This document shows, piece after piece, positions 37,568-46,984 of a stretch of 64,000 nt of DNA. Both the position numbers and the translations under genes were made by a program. Below the pieces are notes generated by a model. It searched no databases and had not been told where the DNA came from. It worked only from the letters and a program-made list of their open reading frames with translations. How positions within the stretch are numbered: position 1 is the stretch's first letter; each line of letters opens with the position of its first letter. This stretch comes from Portulaca oleracea (Eukaryota; Streptophyta; Magnoliopsida; Caryophyllales; Portulacaceae): positions 20,992,355 through 21,056,354 of the forward strand of contig CM055877.1 of assembly GCA_029582165.1 (NCBI GenBank), read 5' to 3'.

Positions 37568-38430
37568 ATCGCAAAGGGAGACCTAGTATAGGGAAGTTAA
37601 CTCAATGTCTCCCTAGTGCATTTGAGTATGGTCGTTCAAAGAGCCGTAGTAGCAAATCCAACATACGAGGCAGGAAGAAAAAATCATGCTCTTCTTTAGT
37701 TGGAATATTTAGCATAAAACAAATTAATTTTTAGCTAACATTTTATTTTTGCTCGCATGGACCCAACAGATGAGTATATGAGCATTTTCTTGGCCCAATG
37801 ACGTTCATGATTTCATTCTTCCATACATCATTGACTGGACAAATGTTGAAGATGATGACAATTATGGGTTTAGATGTATTGGCGAGATAGGTATTGTAGG
37901 CCAACATAAGTGGCATGTGGTTAGAAAATCTGTGGACAATGAAATCAAAGCCAATCCGGCACAGTAAGCTGCGGCATACGGGTACGATAACACGATGGAC
38001 AGAGCCAAGGTCAGGATTAGGGGTCATTTGCACGGATTATGCAGGTGACCCCATTGGTTGGAAACACCTTCTGATATTTTCCCGCAGCCACCTTACTTAA
38101 CTACGTGTTTGTTAGCCTCGCAACTGTTGGTGGACGCGCCCAACACACAACTGAGTCATGCGTGACTGTTTTTCCACTTATTGTAGTGGCTAGTGTCATT
38201 GCTCCTGAACGCATTTTTGCCTTGGCACATATCTACAAAATTCACTATATATGTTCTTGTTCATTTGCAGGATGGATGTCCTCTACCATCGTTGGATGTT
38301 AGATGGAGACGTGCGAGCGACAACTCTGTTCTAGGTTTTGATGAACCTTTTCTTCCTCGTTTTGATTTGTGGGCTAAACGTAGGCAAATTCATAGAGATA
38401 ACAACTTATTCATTCCAATTGTGTTTGAGA
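37568..38430 (+). pseudogene. C-terminal part of the MULE protein with OTU-like domain
   Basis: It resumes the transposase interrupted by Athila-1 (KGRPSIGKLTQCLPSAFEYG, a typical FAR1/MULE tail). An OTU-like cysteine protease domain follows near 37,830-38,330: DDDNYGFRCIGEIG, then KWHVVRKSVDNEI, then DGCPLPSLDVRW. In active OTU proteases this first block reads DGNCGFR; here the catalytic Cys is Tyr. There are stops and frameshifts, for example after ANPAQ. MULEs that carry peptidase-type domains are known in plants; the role of an OTU-like domain in them is not clear to me. Confidence 0.62.
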
Positions 38431-38641
38431 TTTGTACTTTGTTATGTGAACATTTTCAATTATTCGTACAAATTATTCATTTTAATTTTGTTTTTTTAAA
38501 TATTCTAATTATGCAAGAATTTAAATATAACCTAAACATAAGCATAATTGAACAGTTGGTCACAATACATAAACCGTAAGCCATAAAAAATTGTTAAACA
38601 AACTAAATTAAAAACCAGGTGTTGTTGTTGAACTCCTAACA
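38431..38641. other. AT-rich junction between the MULE gene and Tat-2
   Basis: No gene. The left end of Tat-2 is truncated somewhere here, because protease similarity fades at about 38,640. Confidence 0.5.
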
Positions 38642-38821
38642 TCTATTCCAACCTCCAGGGGCACACATTTACAACGGGCCCATTATCACCAATACAAGTG
38701 CAATAGTCTTGTTTGAGCATAAGACTGTAAGGTGAAGGGCCTTATTATGGGAGAACCCTCTTTGAGGTACGTTTTCATCTCCAAAAGTAATGACATTATG
38801 GTTGAATGTGGCATGCGATAC
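38642..38821 (-). pseudogene. Tat-2 protease fragment
   Basis: Minus-strand reading contains GDENVPQRGFSHNKALHLTV followed by LCSNKT, as in Tat/Ogre-type aspartic proteases. The active-site loop, expected near DNGS, is out of frame here and reads close to DNGP. Coding continues without a break into 55,574 once Tat-1 and one copy of its target GATAC are ignored, where the reading is NAFNELTLPATVTPKALV. Pol beyond the protease is missing. Confidence 0.75.
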
Positions 38822-40408
38822 TATAGACACCGGGATTTGCACCGACACAATCTCCACCCGTCAAAGTTCAGCAAGTCAATTGGGTCGGACACCAAAATGG
38901 GTCATTGGGCCCATGCAGTTGGCGGAGCAAGCACATCATAACAAAATAGGCCACTACCTGGACTAAAACCCGCATGGGTTTTAATAAATAAAAGCGGCCC
39001 AGATCAAAAGGCGACCTAGAAGCAGATCCGGCCCAAGCAACTACAAAACCCGCGAGGGTTTTCTACTGTCCAAAGCGCGCCGTTTTCATCCGTCCACGAC
39101 AGCGATCCACGTGAAGAATATAAAACCCGCGTGGGTTTTCTCTTCAAATGTTGGCGCCAAAATGAAGTTCATCATAATCCTTGATTTTAGCCCACATGCT
39201 TTGACCTTCTGCCTTGACTTTTTATAACCCACGTGGGTTATCTAATTGCATGGGATAGGGGCATGATCTTAAGGGTATGATCCCTTCATTTTCCCTCCAA
39301 ATCTCCACCTCCTTCACCTATAAATACCCCCCTCCATTACACTCATTTCATCAACATTCATCCTCTACCACTCTTACTCTACCAAATTTCCATCAACCAA
39401 TATCATTACTCTATCCAAATTATCATCAACTACCATCACTCATTCCATACCAAAACTCTCACAAAATCACCGCTCTTATACTATCCTCCCACCATCCTTA
39501 CACTTATTATTCCAAACCTCCAAGTCAAGGCAAAGTCAAGAAATTCGACCGGTGCATTCGGGCTCCCAGAATCAAAAGAGGTTCGATTCATTATCATTAT
39601 TGTTGTTTAATCATGTAATTTGTACATTAGTTCATTTACTTGTACATATTTTGTAAAAAAAAGAAAACCTCATTTTATATTGCATGATGAGAATATAATT
39701 CCGCGAAATTAATTAAACTTCTCCCCGCTCTTTTTTCATTTCAATGTCGATTTTAGTAGAATCAGTTTTCTAACTGGCGAATTCGAGAGTTCTTATAATT
39801 CTCGGATTCGTAACCTTACCCCCGGACTTAGAATCGGTTTCGTAGACCAGAGTTATTTTTATCATTTTTACGGTTTATCGATTCCTTAGATCGGCTGGCG
39901 ACTCTTAATTCCTTTATAACCCGTTTAATTATTTAAAGCACACGGATTTTACACCAAAATAATTTTAAAAAATAGTTTAATGTTTTCCTCTCACTAATCC
40001 AAGGCTAAAATCGAGAGAAAATGGGCCAGAAATTGATAAACCCCCACGGGTTTTATCAGTTTCAGCCCATCTTCTCTGGCCCATGAAAATGCACGGTCCA
40101 CTCCATAGACTGTTAAAACCCCCACGGGTATTAACAGACAATGGCGGCCCGTTTGCCTTATGTTGGGCCTGGGTCTAGTGTTTGGGTCAATATTGAATTA
40201 TTTTTAAAGTATTTCTGTTTAATTTCAAGTGGTTAAATAATAAAAAACGGAATTATAAACAAATAAAGTTTCGTCACCCCGAAAACGAATTTCGAAAATA
40301 AAAATATCCTTATTTAAGGATTAAGCAACCTTAGTCGGCTCCGATCACTTGAGTAGCGCATCCGAAAATCGAGACCCCCAAACGGGGCGCGTTTTTCTGG
40401 GTCCTACA
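38822..40408 (+). repeat. Tat-1 5' LTR
   Basis: 1587 bp, matching 44438-44467 plus 54016-55568. TATA box TATAAATA at 39,319-39,326. Six palindromes of the AAAACCCGCGNGGGTTTT type lie at 38964, 39045, 39122, 39224 (upstream of TATA), 40035 and 40111. The frame at 39,277-39,618 is present in both LTRs and is leader sequence, not a gene. Confidence 0.9.
38964..39241. promoter_or_regulatory. Tat-1 LTR palindrome cluster
   Basis: Palindromes at 38964-38983, 39045-39062, 39122-39139 and 39224-39241. The last, ATAACCCACGTGGGTTAT, is perfect over 18 bp and has a CACGTG core. Their starts are 81, 77 and 102 bp apart. The matching copies in the other LTR are at 54128, 54203, 54281 and 54382. Confidence 0.75.
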
Positions 40409-40411
40409 GAT

Positions 40412-40429
40412 TGGCGACTCCACTGGGGA
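40412..40429 (+). other. Tat-1 primer binding site
   Basis: TGGCGACTCCACTGGGGA begins 4 bp after the 5' LTR. A second, degenerate copy of the LTR-end/PBS junction (CCTACAGATTGGTGAC) follows at about 40,452. Confidence 0.8.
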
Positions 40430-40840
40430 CTTAAACTTATAATATTCAGCACCTACAGATTGGTGACCCAGTTGAGTGTTGACCCTCGACCGGGAACGCC
40501 TTTGCCGCGACCCTCTGGTACAACTGCTAGAGGAGGACGAGAAGATCCACCAACTTCTTCCCGAAATTGGACTCGAGAAGAATATTCCCCTATCGAAGAG
40601 CGGCGTGGGGGCTCTATGCGTGGAGCACCTACAGTAGAACGTCGGGGCGATTCCCTAAGGACAGACTCCGTATCAGCCTCCATATCAACCCTTCCAGCTA
40701 CATTGCCTTGGTATCTCCCCGAGCCTGTGAACATCCTATCGAGATGTTTTCTCATGGTGCTCGATTCCTTAGTCATTTGCCAAAGGAAGGCCTACCTTGA
40801 TTTAAAAAAAATGGGTAAAATCGGGGTTAACCATGAATGA
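40430..40840 (+). pseudogene. Tat-1 Gag N-terminal remnant
   Basis: An open frame of about 130 codons after the PBS is rich in Arg, Glu, Ser and Pro, as in the N-terminus of Tat-type Gag proteins. It ends at 40,838-40,840 without a capsid core or zinc knuckle. The antisense PMD gene begins (3' end) 66 bp further on. Confidence 0.4.
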
Positions 40841-40905
40841 AGCAGGGAATAACAAAAGAAGAGATATAAATGAAGGATACCAATTTCTGTTCGAATGCTT
40901 GAAGT

Positions 40906-43128
40906 CTAGAACACTCGCTGTTGTTCACCACGTCTAAGAAGTCGCCGATCTTTTTTCCTCTTTGGTGGAATCTCCACCTCAGCAGCCTTGGCACAAGGCC
41001 CCAGCTGTAAACTTTATGGTCAAAAATCAGCCAAGACATAATAAAGATAAAGGAGGAAGATACATACCATTTGGGGAGCCAAACGGCTAAGATAACGCTG
41101 GAACGCTTCATTGAATGGCTCATGCAGGACGTCTTGCACGAAGTTGTCAAAATCCAGACCCTGAATCAGATCCCTTAGAACACCCGGGTCAACGCGCCAT
41201 GGCTCGAACATATGCTCCGGAGGATCCCGAGAAATAAGGCCAGGATATCCCCTCAGGATCCTCCTCGAAGCTCTTTCTCCCAGGCACCACACAAAGCCTG
41301 AAGGTCCCTCCATTAGAAGGCGGAGGCAAGTGTCATATTCCACCATGTGTAAAGGGGAGGGAAGTCCTTCCATGTTGAATTCAACCCAAGGACACCAATT
41401 CACTTGATCCTGCGAAAGGAAGAGAGTTATTTCAAGAATGGAGGAAAATAAAAGAAAAATGTCAGGCATAAAGAAATACCGGTGCAAGGTCATCCAGTAC
41501 ACGACGAATGTGGTCGAGACTTCCTGGTTGGAATTTCTTTCCCCGAATGCCCTCGACAATCCAGCGTTCAGCAGCCGAAACTGTCTTATCCTTCTTTGAT
41601 CGAATACCCAGAGGCAGAATGTACTCATATGCCCACGACTGCATAAATTTAAAGTTAAAAGAAGAACAAAAGACCAGCAGTATTACAAAGAGAAGAGTCT
41701 CGGATACGTACCTCGAGCACCTTCCACAAAGTAGGGCCATACTGGTAGCGAGTCTGAGCCGCATGGAGATAGATTGGATCATCATCCTGCGAAAGTCTGA
41801 CGCCTCCTCAAAGCCGGAGAATGAAGTTTTTATAGGCCGCCTTACCTCAATTCAGCTTCCGAACATTATTAAGATCCAGAAGATTTCGAAACCATGTTAG
41901 GGTGATGTTGTCCCCACGGTTGGCAAAAAAAGGTGGCGGAAATGATGTACGCCAGGAAAATAAAGCGATGTTGCTCCCCAAGCAAATTTTGGAACTTTGC
42001 ATCACGGATGGCCGCTTTGAAATGTGTATAGGAAAGGTTCGAAAGGCCTTGCCCTTCGCCCAAGCGTGCTAGCACCGGACCTAACCTATCCAGGACCATC
42101 GGTGGAACCTCTGCATCAAAGACTACGTCTTGCCACCCCAAGGAAGACCAGTGCTCATAACGAAATCTGTGGGAGTAACAGTCATTGCACCCACAGGCAA
42201 GTGAAAGGAATTGGTAGTATCCCAAAACCTTTCGGCCATAGCTCGACCGATGATATGGAACGATCGACCTCTCCAGGCCACCAAGCATTTCCAAAATGGC
42301 ATGAGAACCGCCGCGGTCAATGTGTTGCTAACAAAGTCTCCAGACATCGACTCAGCTACTTTAAGAGGGTCTTTTAAGGCACCGGGAGTCTTCAAATTAT
42401 CCTCCTAAGGGCAAACAAATTTTCAGGAAGCTATTTAAAATGGGGGCTCATCTAATGCTTTGGACCCAAGCATAGTCTTTTGGGCCCTAGTTGGACCCAG
42501 CACAAGCACTGGGCTCATAGCCACGGCCCACGAAATAAACAAATTGGGTAAATGGCCCAAACATCCCGGCCCAACAGAAAAAAAAACCCGCAGGGGTTTT
42601 ATTTGGTAAATGGGCCGCACCTCCGGCCCAATACAGTTTGGGACAGCCCACAGAGTAGCAAAAACCTGCGTGGGTTTTATTCTTCAAACAAACCGCTTCA
42701 TTCGTCAACTGGGTCGAAAATGCATGGGTCCAATAAAAGAAAATCCGCGAGGGTTTTATCTAAACTACAGGCCGGATTTGTTCAGTTCAGACTCATTTTG
42801 CAAGTCGCGTCCTTGGCCGGGATGCATAAATAAAAAGGGCCATTTAACATCATAAATATGCATCAATTCAAGACATATTTAAAATAATGAAAATCGACAA
42901 GACATGAAAAATAAATTCGCGCTTGCTCATTTTTACATTAAAGCATAAAAAAAGATGGTTCAGAAATTACCTTACCATGAGAACGGTAGAACCAAGCATG
43001 GTCCAAGATTGAATGGTGAGATCCGAAGGTTTAGCATCCACCAGGAATGAAGTGCGTCGTGAAGACATCTCATGGGGCCATGCCGCCGCATGAGGAAGAG
43101 GAGGATTTCTATGGCTTCGGGGATGCAT
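40906..43128 (-). pseudogene. PMD-1: six-exon plant mobile domain gene inside Tat-1, antisense, with frameshifts
   Basis: Minus-strand exons with GT-AG introns: 43128-42976, 42404-41846, 41786-41712, 41638-41480, 41409-41068 and 41004-40906. Exon 1 starts MHPRSHRNPPLP; exon 2 holds FWDTTNSFHLPVGAM and TVTPTDFVMSTGLPWGG; exon 3 YLHAAQTRYQYGPTLWKVLE; exon 4 SWAYEYILPLGI; exon 5 DQVNWCPWVEFNMEGLP; exon 6 a basic tail (PPKRKKDRRLLRR), probably a nuclear signal, then TAG. Exon 2 lacks a base at about 42,131, has a seven-T run that restores the frame, and has a stop near its donor, so the copy is probably inactive or its donor is slightly misplaced. Antisense PMD frames are known in Tat-lineage retrotransposons. 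A TATA box lies 120 bp upstream of the ATG. Confidence 0.75.
42583..42757. promoter_or_regulatory. Palindromes in intron 1 of PMD-1
   Basis: Three copies of the Tat-1 palindrome start at 42583, 42661 and 42740, 78 and 79 bp apart. Each is 18 bp with AAAA-C-rich and G-rich-TTTT arms. Confidence 0.7.
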
Positions 43129-43247
43129 TTTCTATAAAAAAAAAACCGAACTTTCTTCAAAGAGCAAAATTTTTTAGAGAGAAGAAGAATCTTGAGAGAT
43201 GTGGAGGAGTTGAAGATGTGAATGAATGAAATAAAGGAGAGGCATGG

Positions 43248-43255
43248 TATTTATA
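43248..43255 (-). promoter_or_regulatory. TATA box of the antisense PMD-1 gene
   Basis: Minus strand TATAAATA, followed about 30 bp on by a C/T-rich leader and by ATG at 43128. Two palindromes (43459-43475 and 43534-43557, 75 bp apart) lie upstream. Confidence 0.6.
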
Positions 43256-43458
43256 GAAATGTTGAGTGAATATGAGCCGCTCATTTCTAGGACCCGCCTC
43301 GAGATGCCAAGTGCGTTTCATTGGTCGAAAATCCAAGAGTCATCATCTTGCCACCCAAAAGAGGAACATGGCTGCATGGCAAACTCTCATCCACATGATG
43401 ACTGGGACCCACTAAGATTCCCTCAACGAGGAGAGAAAAAAAAAAGGAAAACAAAAAC

Positions 43459-43557
43459 AAAACCCGCGGGGTTTTTGTTAAGCCCATGGCCATTTTCCAG
43501 CCGCCCAGCACCCCTCAACAGCCCAGTAGAAGCAATAAAACCCGCGGGGGTTTTATT
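43459..43557. promoter_or_regulatory. Palindromes upstream of the PMD-1 promoter
   Basis: AAAACCCGCGGGGTTTT at 43459-43475 and a 24-bp palindrome at 43534-43557. A degraded copy follows near 43,665. They are the same motif as in the LTRs. Confidence 0.65.
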
Positions 43558-43758
43558 TTTACAAGGGCCCAATTCTGCGGCCCAATTTCGCTCCAGCCCA
43601 TTCGGAATAAATCATGCGGCCCAAAGACTGCGGCCCAAGGGTTTCTAAAGCTCAGGTAAAAATCTAAACCCGCTTGCGTTTCCAAAAAAAATTAACACTT
43701 TGATTTTTGTGATTTGCAGGTCGCCGCTAAAAAAAAAAAGGAGACCAATACATCATCC

Positions 43759-44350
43759 GGTTGCCACATTAAAGAGCACCATCATCAGCAGCAGTCGTCC
43801 AACGGTTGCCACCTAAAGGCTTCCAACGACATCATCAGCAGCAGTCGTCCAACGGTTGCCACCTAAAGGTCTCCGACGACATCATCAGCCGTAGTCGTCC
43901 AACGGATGCCACTTAAAGGTCTCCGACGACATTATCAACAGCATTCGTCTAACGGTTGTCACCTAAGGCCTCCGACGACATCATCAGCAGCGGTCGTCCA
44001 ACGGTTGCCACCTAAAGGTTTACGACGACATCATCATCATCATCAACCGTCGTCCAACGGTTGCCACCTAAAGGTTTCCGATGACCATCATCATCAGCAG
44101 CAGTCGTCCAACGGTTGCCACCTAAAGGTTTCCGACGACATCATCATCATCATCATCAGTAATCGTCCAACGGTTACCACCTAAAGGTTTCCGACGACAA
44201 CGTCATCATCATCAGCAGTAGTCGTCCAAAGGTTGCCACCTAAAGGCTTCCGACAACATCATCATTATCAGCATCAGTCGTCCAACGGTTGCCACCCAAA
44301 GGCCTCCGACGACATCATCCGGTCGCCACATAAAAGATCACCGACAGCAT
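43759..44350. repeat. Tandem repeat in the Tat-1 3' region, period 50 growing to 59 bp
   Basis: About 11 units, each containing CGTCCAACGGTTGCCACC and AAAGG, with unit starts (AACGG) at 43801, 43851, 43901, 43951, 44000, 44056, 44110, 44169, 44228 and 44284. Spacing rises from 50 to 54-59 because an internal (CAT)n/(CAG)n stretch has expanded. It ends just before the polypurine tract. Tat-lineage elements are known for variable tandem repeats here. The His-rich frames across it are artefacts. Confidence 0.88.
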
Positions 44351-44437
44351 CTATCTTCAAGTCAGAAGTCAAACAGATAGTATCTCAAGCTACTTTGACC
44401 TTCGTCCTATTTGGACTCGATCAAATTGGGGGCTCTC

Positions 44438-44467
44438 TGTAAACATCGGGATTTGCACCGACACAAT
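44438..44467 (+). repeat. Tat-1 3' LTR, first 30 bp
   Basis: TGTAAACATCGGGATTTGC matches the 5' LTR start. It ends in ACAAT (44463-44467), the target of solo LTR-A. Confidence 0.85.
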
Positions 44468-45576
44468 TGTTTAGACCCAATTTTGTGTCAAAATAACGCC
44501 TTAATTCTTAGGCTTTTGACTCGTTTCTTGTTTGTTTTCGTGCATTTTAGTACGTTTTGGCGTTTTACATAAAAACGAGGTAAAACGGGCCATTTTTTAG
44601 CCTTTTTGGTGATTTCCTGAGCCGTGCTGGATCGATAGCCGAAGCGGAGTTGACCCAGGACCACTTTCCCTTCATTTGGTGCAAATCAGTGGGGTAGCAC
44701 CCACTACGATCTTTGTAGTGGGCGTTACATGTGTTGGAAAGAAGGAAGGAGCAAAGGGAAGAAAAGAGGAGGGTAGCGCCCACCACCCAGGGCGTGGCAC
44801 CCGCTACCCTTGGCTGGACCGAGGAAGACAGTACCCGCGGTCTCCCGGACCGCACCTACGGTCGATCGAAGCAAAAATCGCATGGGAGATTTCGCTGGGT
44901 GGCACCCGCTACCACTGCTGGACCGCGAGAGACCGTACCTACGGTATCCCTTTGTTCTGCGCGTGTTTTCGGCTTGGGCAACGACGTTTTGCCCAACTGC
45001 TTTGCCTTGTATATATATCCCATTTGACGATTATCTTGGGGGATTCATTCTAGTTACTTAGACTCTATTTCCAGCTTTGTATTAGTAAGTTTTAGTGAGA
45101 GATTAGCCTTAATTATTCTAGGGTTTTAGAGGATTTTTGGTGTGATTCAAGGATTGAAGATTCAAACATTTGAGAGATTGATGGATTATCATTCCCATTG
45201 CCTTTCTTTGTTCATCTACAGCATTTTGATAAGCATTCTCTTCCCTTAACTCCTTTATTAATTGCTTTGCTAATTACTTTGCTTGTCCTTTAATTGCTTT
45301 GCTTGCTACTTTGATTATCTTGCTTGTTTATGATTGTTTGATGTTAGAAATCATGCTTAGGGTTGGTTTGGATGTTGTTAGCTTAGTTAGTATCATGATT
45401 AGTGGCTAGAAACCCTATACGTTACTGGGTAATTAAGGGTGTGAATGGGTGATTAGGTTTGGATTAGCAATATTAGTGAGTAATTAGTTGGGAAATCAAT
45501 TTCTCACTCCTTTCCTTCCCTCAAGTGGGATGTATTTGGGTCTGAAAGCTCCCAAATACATCCAGCGCTTGTGTTG
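44468..45576 (+). repeat. Solo LTR-A, left part
   Basis: TGTTTAGACC start; with 53592-54010 it forms a solo LTR of about 1.53 kb flanked by ACAAT (44463-44467 and 54011-54015). TATA box at about 45,010-45,018. Paired inverted motifs lie upstream of it. The small frames inside are not genes. The parent family is unknown. Confidence 0.8.
44694..44946. promoter_or_regulatory. LTR-A paired motif cluster
   Basis: Pairs start at 44694/44715 (GTAGCACCCACTAC and its inverted relative), 44773/44794 (GTAGCGCCCACCAC and GTGGCACCCGCTAC) and 44827/44848 (GACAGTACCCGCGGTC and GACCGCACCTACGGTC). All are exactly 21 bp apart. A single GACCGTACCTACGGTA is at 44931. The nearest is 64 bp upstream of the TATA box. 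Confidence 0.65.
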
Positions 45577-46970
45577 TGTTGTCGTACTTTTGGGAGTACG
45601 ATTGTCGTATCCACAGGGAGTTGTGTTCGAGGCACTCAGAACTAACTCAAGTGTTTCAGGTTAGGTAGATAAATCAGAAATTGTGGTGATGGTGATCAAA
45701 CTAAAGATTACGAAAACAATAAAAGAAGTTCAGGCTGCGAAATCGATAATCAACAACTAATAAGTCTAAAAAGCCTAATCTACCAATTCTAAACAAGCAA
45801 TTAAAAGGGGTCGATTGCAACATATTAAACGTCAAAGCCCTCTCTCCAGGGTCAGAGACTCACCAAAGCCCTCTCTCCAGGGTCAAAGGCTAACTTTATT
45901 CAGTGACTCGCCAAAGCCCTCTCCCCAGGGTCAGAGGCTGGCTTAACTATTCTAACTACACATTCTCATAGAGTTAGCATGATTAAACTATAGAATTAAC
46001 AACCTAGACCTAGTCAGAATTCAACACTCTCGTGTCTAAACCCCAACCATTTTCTCTACCTACACTAGCAAATTGATCTCACCTCTCAGCATAAATCAAT
46101 TCCCTAAGAAATACACATGAACACTCTCTCGAGCATTTCATCGAACATGTTGTGGGCAAAGAGAAAACCTCACATTACAAGCATGAGTTCGGTAGATCAA
46201 GCCTAAACAAATTAATTCATTGTCATATACATAAATCACAACCCAAACTACACTAAATTAACAACAAATTAACATACTACAACAATTAAAAAGGAACAAG
46301 AACAATCTAAGAAGAAAGTAAATGAACATATATGTAAAGAGACAAAGAAAGAGAACTTAGTCTTGAATTTAGATGCGAAATCCGGAAACGATGTTGATAA
46401 ATTCTTGCAAAGCATAATCTAAAACCTAGAAACTACCCTAAAGCCTCTAGAGAGGCTTGAGAGAAAATTCTCTCAAAGTCTAGAAGGAAGATAGCATGTA
46501 AACTAGAATCAGTTGAAACCCTAGAATTATGAATTAATATGAGGGAAAAAACGAAACTGCCGACAGCACACCCTGTGCTGACCTTGGCACAACCTGTGCT
46601 AACATGAAAATTCAGCAGAAATGATTTCCAGGCGACAACACAACCCGTGTTGACTTTGCACAGCCTGTGCCAAACCCTTTTTCTCTCTTTTCTTCAACAA
46701 ATCTTGTGCTAATGGTTGTTCTAGCTTGCTTTCTCTTGCTTTCTTCATTCTCCTATCTTTCATTTCTCCTTGCCCTCTTCCTTGTCGTCATAAAAGCGTC
46801 GATCTTTAATTATAAGAGGCAAAAACACCTAAATACAAGGAAATTCACACACTTAGTTATAAATGAAGGAAGTAAGTGATTCTAACTTAGAAGTTAGGAG
46901 AAAAGAGCTTTAAAAGGCGAAAACATCTATAGAAAAGAAGGCTAAAAACTCGTAAAAATCTGATTTATCA
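45577..46970 (-). repeat. Athila-2 left (3') LTR
   Basis: 1394 bp, TGTTGTCGTA...ATTTATCA. It contains a short repeat of CTCTC-rich units near 45,838-45,945 and two palindrome pairs at 46566-46670. Confidence 0.92.
46566..46670. promoter_or_regulatory. Athila-2 LTR palindrome pairs (GCACANCCTGTGC)
   Basis: 13-mers start at 46566, 46587, 46638 and 46658: spacings 21 and 20, pair period 72. The right LTR has them at 53182, 53203, 53254 and 53274 with identical spacing. Downstream in element orientation there is no clear TATA box; TATTAATT near 46,535 is a weak candidate. Confidence 0.7.
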
Positions 46971-46984
46971 ACCCCCCCCCCCCC

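Noticed and set aside
39277..39618. A Ser/His/Pro-rich 113-codon gene
   Set aside because: Present in both Tat-1 LTRs just after the TATA box; leader sequence of the LTR.
43759..44350. CRISPR array
   Set aside because: The repeats are contiguous with no unique spacers, the period varies by triplet expansion, and the context is a plant retrotransposon.
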